A stretch of DNA of 7,717 nucleotides from JBOGVA01 sp050692195. GTDB lineage: Bacteria > Actinomycetota > UBA4738. Positions within the stretch are counted from its first letter, which is position 1, and every line of letters begins with the position of its first letter. Made by a program: the position numbers and the translations under genes. The notes below the pieces were generated by a model. That model did not search any database. It worked only from the letters and a program-made list of their open reading frames with translations, and was not told the origin of the DNA. The stretch is taken from contig JBOGVA010000006.1 of assembly GCA_050692195.1 (NCBI GenBank), positions 1 through 7,717 of the forward strand, written 5' to 3'. Below, piece by piece: positions 5,952-7,717 of this stretch.

Positions 5952-6695
5952 TCAGCCGTCTTGCGAGGGCTGCACCGTGCCGTTCAGGATCGGCCGGCCC
6001 GATCCGTCCGAGACGGTGATCGAGGCGCCCCTCAACAGGTTCTTCCCCGAGTACTCGTAGAACATCAGGATCCCGTTGTTGGTCCTCGCCAGCTCCCCGC
6101 CGGAGAGGACCCGGCCCGAGCGGTCCGTGAGCTGGATGGTGTAGCGGTCGCTCACCGGTTCGGCCACGTGGACGGCGGCCAGGATGAAGTCGTCCCCGTT
6201 CCGCGAACCGAAGATGACCGCTCGTCCTGACCCTCGAGCCTCCAGGATGGGAAAGAGCTCGGCCTGGAAGGGATTGTTCCCCAGCGTGGTGGTGAACTCG
6301 GTCAGCAACTGGATCTGATCGATCTGCTGGGCGATCGTCGCCCGGATGTCCTGCACCCGACGGTGTTCGGCGATGGCCCACCCGACCGACCCCAGGGCGA
6401 TCAGTACGGCTGCCAGTGTGGCCGCCGCCAGCACCCGGACCCCGCGCCGAGAAGGGGCCGGACGAGTCCCCGCCGCCGAGGTCAGCCGCCCCACGATCCT
6501 CTCCTCCAGCCCCGCCGGCGGTTCGTTGGAGGGGAGGGCCAGGGCGAGGGCGGTCGCTCCCTCCTGCAGCTCCAGGGCTTCCTTCCGGCAGCCCGCGCAC
6601 CATTCGAGGTGCCGATCCACGTCGCGGGCCTCCACCCGGTTGAGGAGGCCGATGGCATGCTCGGGCAGCCGCTCTCGAACCTGGAGGCAGGTCAC
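5952..6695 (-). CDS. Membrane anti-sigma factor with N-terminal zinc-finger (ZAS-like) domain
   Basis: This 247-residue protein probably binds and inhibits the ECF sigma factor encoded just upstream. The N-terminal domain has the H-x3-C-x2-C signature (His29, Cys33, Cys36 in 'HLEWCAGC'), with Cys3 as a possible fourth ligand. One transmembrane segment spans about residues 88-109 (VLAAATLAAVLIALGSVGWAIA). The outer part, 110-247, is predicted from its composition to be beta-rich and resembles the C-terminal half of RskA-type anti-sigma factors ('RYTIQLTDRSGRVLSGGEL'). The start is GTG at 6695, overlapping the sigma stop codon by four bases (GTGA) with a GGAGGG ribosome binding site at 6701-6706. 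This indicates translational coupling. Release of the sigma factor would normally need regulated proteolysis of this protein, but no cleavage site can be read from the sequence. Confidence 0.88.
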   Translation of the reverse strand: MTCLQVRERLPEHAIGLLNRVEARDVDRHLEWCAGCRKEALELQEGATALALALPSNEPPAGLEERIVGRLTSAAGTRPAPSRRGVRVLAAATLAAVLIALGSVGWAIAEHRRVQDIRATIAQQIDQIQLLTEFTTTLGNNPFQAELFPILEARGSGRAVIFGSRNGDDFILAAVHVAEPVSDRYTIQLTDRSGRVLSGGELARTNNGILMFYEYSGKNLLRGASITVSDGSGRPILNGTVQPSQDG

Positions 6696-7291
6696 TCCAG
6701 CCCTCCGTCGACCATCGCTCCGGCCCGAGCCTGCTCTGCCTGCGCCTTTCGAAGCTTGATGAGCGCCGCGCGCAACCGAGTCTTCACCGTGCCCAGCGGG
6801 ATGCCGTCGGCCTCGGCGATCTCACGCGCCGTCCAGCCGTGGAAGTACGCCTGAGAGAGGAGCTGGCGCTCCATCGACGACAGTCCGGCCAGAGCTCGGC
6901 GGGCTTGCTCTCGCTCGACCAGCAGGTCCTCCTCTTCCACCGGGGCCGGCTCGGGGAGCTCGTCCACGAACACCAGCGAGGGGCGGCCCGCTCCTCTGTC
7001 GTGCCGCAGCCGATCGACCGCCATGTTGTGGGCGATCGCCATGAGCCAGGTCGAGAGGCGACCCCGGGTTGAGTCGAACCTCGCCCCCTTCCGCCAGGCC
7101 GTGAGGAAGACGTCTTGCGTGAGCTCCTCGGCGCCCTCGTTGCTCCCCAGCAGCCGCCTGCCCAACGTATAGACGGGGCGGCCGAACCGGGCGTACAACG
7201 CCCGGATGGCCTGTTCGTTCCCGGCGACAAGCTCCTGCATCAGCTCTTGCTCCGATTCCCTCGAGAGCGGACCTTCGTGTTCGAAGGTCAT
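6692..7291 (-). CDS. ECF-type sigma-70 family RNA polymerase sigma factor
   Basis: This 199-residue group 4 sigma factor directs RNA polymerase to a stress or envelope regulon. Region 2 spans about residues 30-97 ('YARFGRPVYTLGRRLLG', 'AEELTQDVFLTAWRKG', 'STWLMAIAHNMAVDRLR'). Region 4 spans about 130-182, with the helix-turn-helix 'WTAREIAEADGIPLGTVKTRLR' near 153-174. No extra C-terminal domain is present. The ATG at 7291 is chosen because GGAGG at 7296-7300 lies four bases upstream and the family similarity begins after it; the frame runs back to 7369, adding 26 residues without recognised similarity. The gene is first in the sigma/anti-sigma/protease operon and diverges from nfeD. No classical ECF GGAAC-type -35 is seen upstream, so autoregulation is not supported by inspection. 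Confidence 0.93.
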   Translation of the reverse strand: MTFEHEGPLSRESEQELMQELVAGNEQAIRALYARFGRPVYTLGRRLLGSNEGAEELTQDVFLTAWRKGARFDSTRGRLSTWLMAIAHNMAVDRLRHDRGAGRPSLVFVDELPEPAPVEEEDLLVEREQARRALAGLSSMERQLLSQAYFHGWTAREIAEADGIPLGTVKTRLRAALIKLRKAQAEQARAGAMVDGGLE

Positions 7292-7295
7292 CCAG

Positions 7296-7300
7296 CCTCC
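7296..7300 (-). promoter_or_regulatory. Ribosome binding site GGAGG that fixes the sigma factor start
   Basis: On the minus strand GGAGG stands four bases before the ATG at 7291. It favours this start over upstream in-frame starts. It also contrasts with the leaderless-looking starts of the LLM oxidoreductase and nucleotidyltransferase genes. Confidence 0.65.
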
Positions 7301-7308
7301 ATTCGGTA

Positions 7309-7318
7309 TACGGCATGC
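7309..7318. repeat. Direct repeat copy 1 (TACGGCATGC) in sigma/nfeD intergenic region
   Basis: The decamer TACGGCATGC lies 17 bases upstream of the sigma factor ATG and recurs exactly at 7399-7408, 90 bases further on. The pair brackets the divergent intergenic region. A shared operator is possible; no regulator can be named. Confidence 0.4.
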
Positions 7319-7345
7319 AACAGCCGCGCGGTTTGCTCGACCCCT

Positions 7346-7351
7346 ATTATC
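7346..7351 (-). promoter_or_regulatory. Candidate -10 (GATAAT) for the sigma operon in an AT-rich patch
   Basis: In a very GC-rich intergenic region, the patch at 7345-7351 reads TATTATC on the plus strand and GATAATA on the minus strand. GATAAT (minus) differs from TATAAT at one base and would give a leader of roughly 50 bases before the sigma ATG. TATTAT (7345-7350, plus) could equally serve nfeD. No good -35 element is found on either strand at 16-18 bases. Confidence 0.3.
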
Positions 7352-7398
7352 CTTCGGCCGGGCCGCCAATGCCCGCCGCGGCCACGCGGTGGGATGAT

Positions 7399-7408
7399 TA
7401 CGGCATGC
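7399..7408. repeat. Direct repeat copy 2 (TACGGCATGC) over the nfeD start codon
   Basis: This is the second exact copy of the decamer found at 7309-7318. It contains the ATG start codon (7405-7407) of the NfeD-type gene, so a protein bound here could block transcription or initiation. Part of the match may be coincidental, because one copy is constrained by coding sequence. Confidence 0.35.
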
Positions 7409-7717
7409 GAAAGCTCGCTCCGATGTGCCTCCTCCTCGCCTCGCTCGCGTTCGCCGTGACCGGCGCCTCCAGCGCCGCCGCGCAGACCACCGAGGCCGAT
7501 CCCGTCCTCCTGGTCATGGAGCTGAGTGGCGTGGTGGACCCATTCACGGCCACCCACGTGGAGCGGAGGATCGGCGAAGCGAACCAAGACCGGGCCGCCG
7601 CGGTGCTGATCACGATCGACACCCCGGGCGGGCTCGACTCCTCCATGCGAAAGATCGTCAAGGCGATCCTGGCCTCCCGGGTCCCGGTCATCTGCTTCGT
7701 GGCGCCTGAGGGAGCAA
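7405..7717 (+). CDS. nfeD: NfeD-type membrane-bound ClpP-class serine protease, N-terminal part
   Basis: An open frame starts at the ATG at 7405 and runs off the window after 104 codons without a stop. Residues 1-26 form a signal peptide: MRK, a hydrophobic stretch (LAPMCLLLASLAFAV), and a probable AAA|Q cleavage site after residue 26. Then come 'VMELSGVVDPFTATHVERRI', the 'ITIDTPGGLDSSMRKIV' motif, 'AILASRVPVICFVAPEGA'. This is the start of the ClpP-like domain of long NfeD proteins; the family's catalytic serine lies beyond the window edge. NfeD proteins usually pair with a stomatin/SPFH partner and act in membrane protein quality control. The gene diverges from the sigma factor gene, and its start codon lies inside a 10-bp repeat shared with the sigma side. 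Confidence 0.85.
   Translation, partial: MRKLAPMCLLLASLAFAVTGASSAAAQTTEADPVLLVMELSGVVDPFTATHVERRIGEANQDRAAAVLITIDTPGGLDSSMRKIVKAILASRVPVICFVAPEGA

Noticed and set aside
5761..6603. 280-residue minus-strand frame overlapping anti-sigma and protease genes
   Set aside because: Composition typical of an out-of-frame GC-rich read; both overlapping genes have clear domain evidence.

Overview
The window looks like a chromosomal segment of a high-GC bacterium, most likely an Actinomycetota member, possibly a deep-branching or uncultured one. The main pointers are a CarD-type RNA polymerase-binding regulator with the actinobacterial YPHHGAA signature, an LLM-class (F420-type) oxidoreductase, and TANNNT boxes placed a few bases before start codons, as in actinobacterial leaderless genes. 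This placement rests on family knowledge; no marker gene or rRNA is present.

Layout. (1) Bases 1-1006 look accessory. They hold two imperfect tandem 21-bp repeats resembling the end of an IS21-like element, then a DUF4304-type gene (332-841). That gene reads as one protein only if a lost base near 491-496 and an extra base near 604-607 are corrected. (2) An LLM oxidoreductase (minus) and carD (plus) diverge from a 172-base intergenic region. (3) carD converges on a sugar-phosphate nucleotidyltransferase gene (minus), which itself diverges from a Crp/Fnr-family regulator (plus). (4) The regulator converges, with one base between the stop codons, on a minus-strand operon of three genes. In transcription order these are an ECF sigma factor, a zinc-finger membrane anti-sigma factor, and a trypsin-like PDZ (HtrA-like) protease. 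(5) Divergent from the sigma factor is the start of an NfeD/ClpP-class membrane protease gene, cut by the window edge.

How they fit together. The sigma and anti-sigma genes overlap by four bases and form a switch that should release the sigma factor on an envelope signal. The protease downstream gives an order reminiscent of mycobacterial sigE-rseA-htrA. Here, however, the protease has no visible signal peptide or membrane segment. An NfeD-type membrane protease transcribed away from the same intergenic region suggests an envelope or protein quality-control neighbourhood. Three of the proteins (CarD, Crp/Fnr, ECF sigma) act on transcription, but nothing in the sequence ties them into one circuit.

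I see no tRNA, rRNA, CRISPR array or clearly novel defence system. The items most worth checking are the doubly frameshifted DUF4304 gene, the repeated leaderless-promoter geometry, the sigma/anti-sigma/cytosolic-HtrA trio, and a 10-bp direct repeat in the sigma/nfeD intergenic region.
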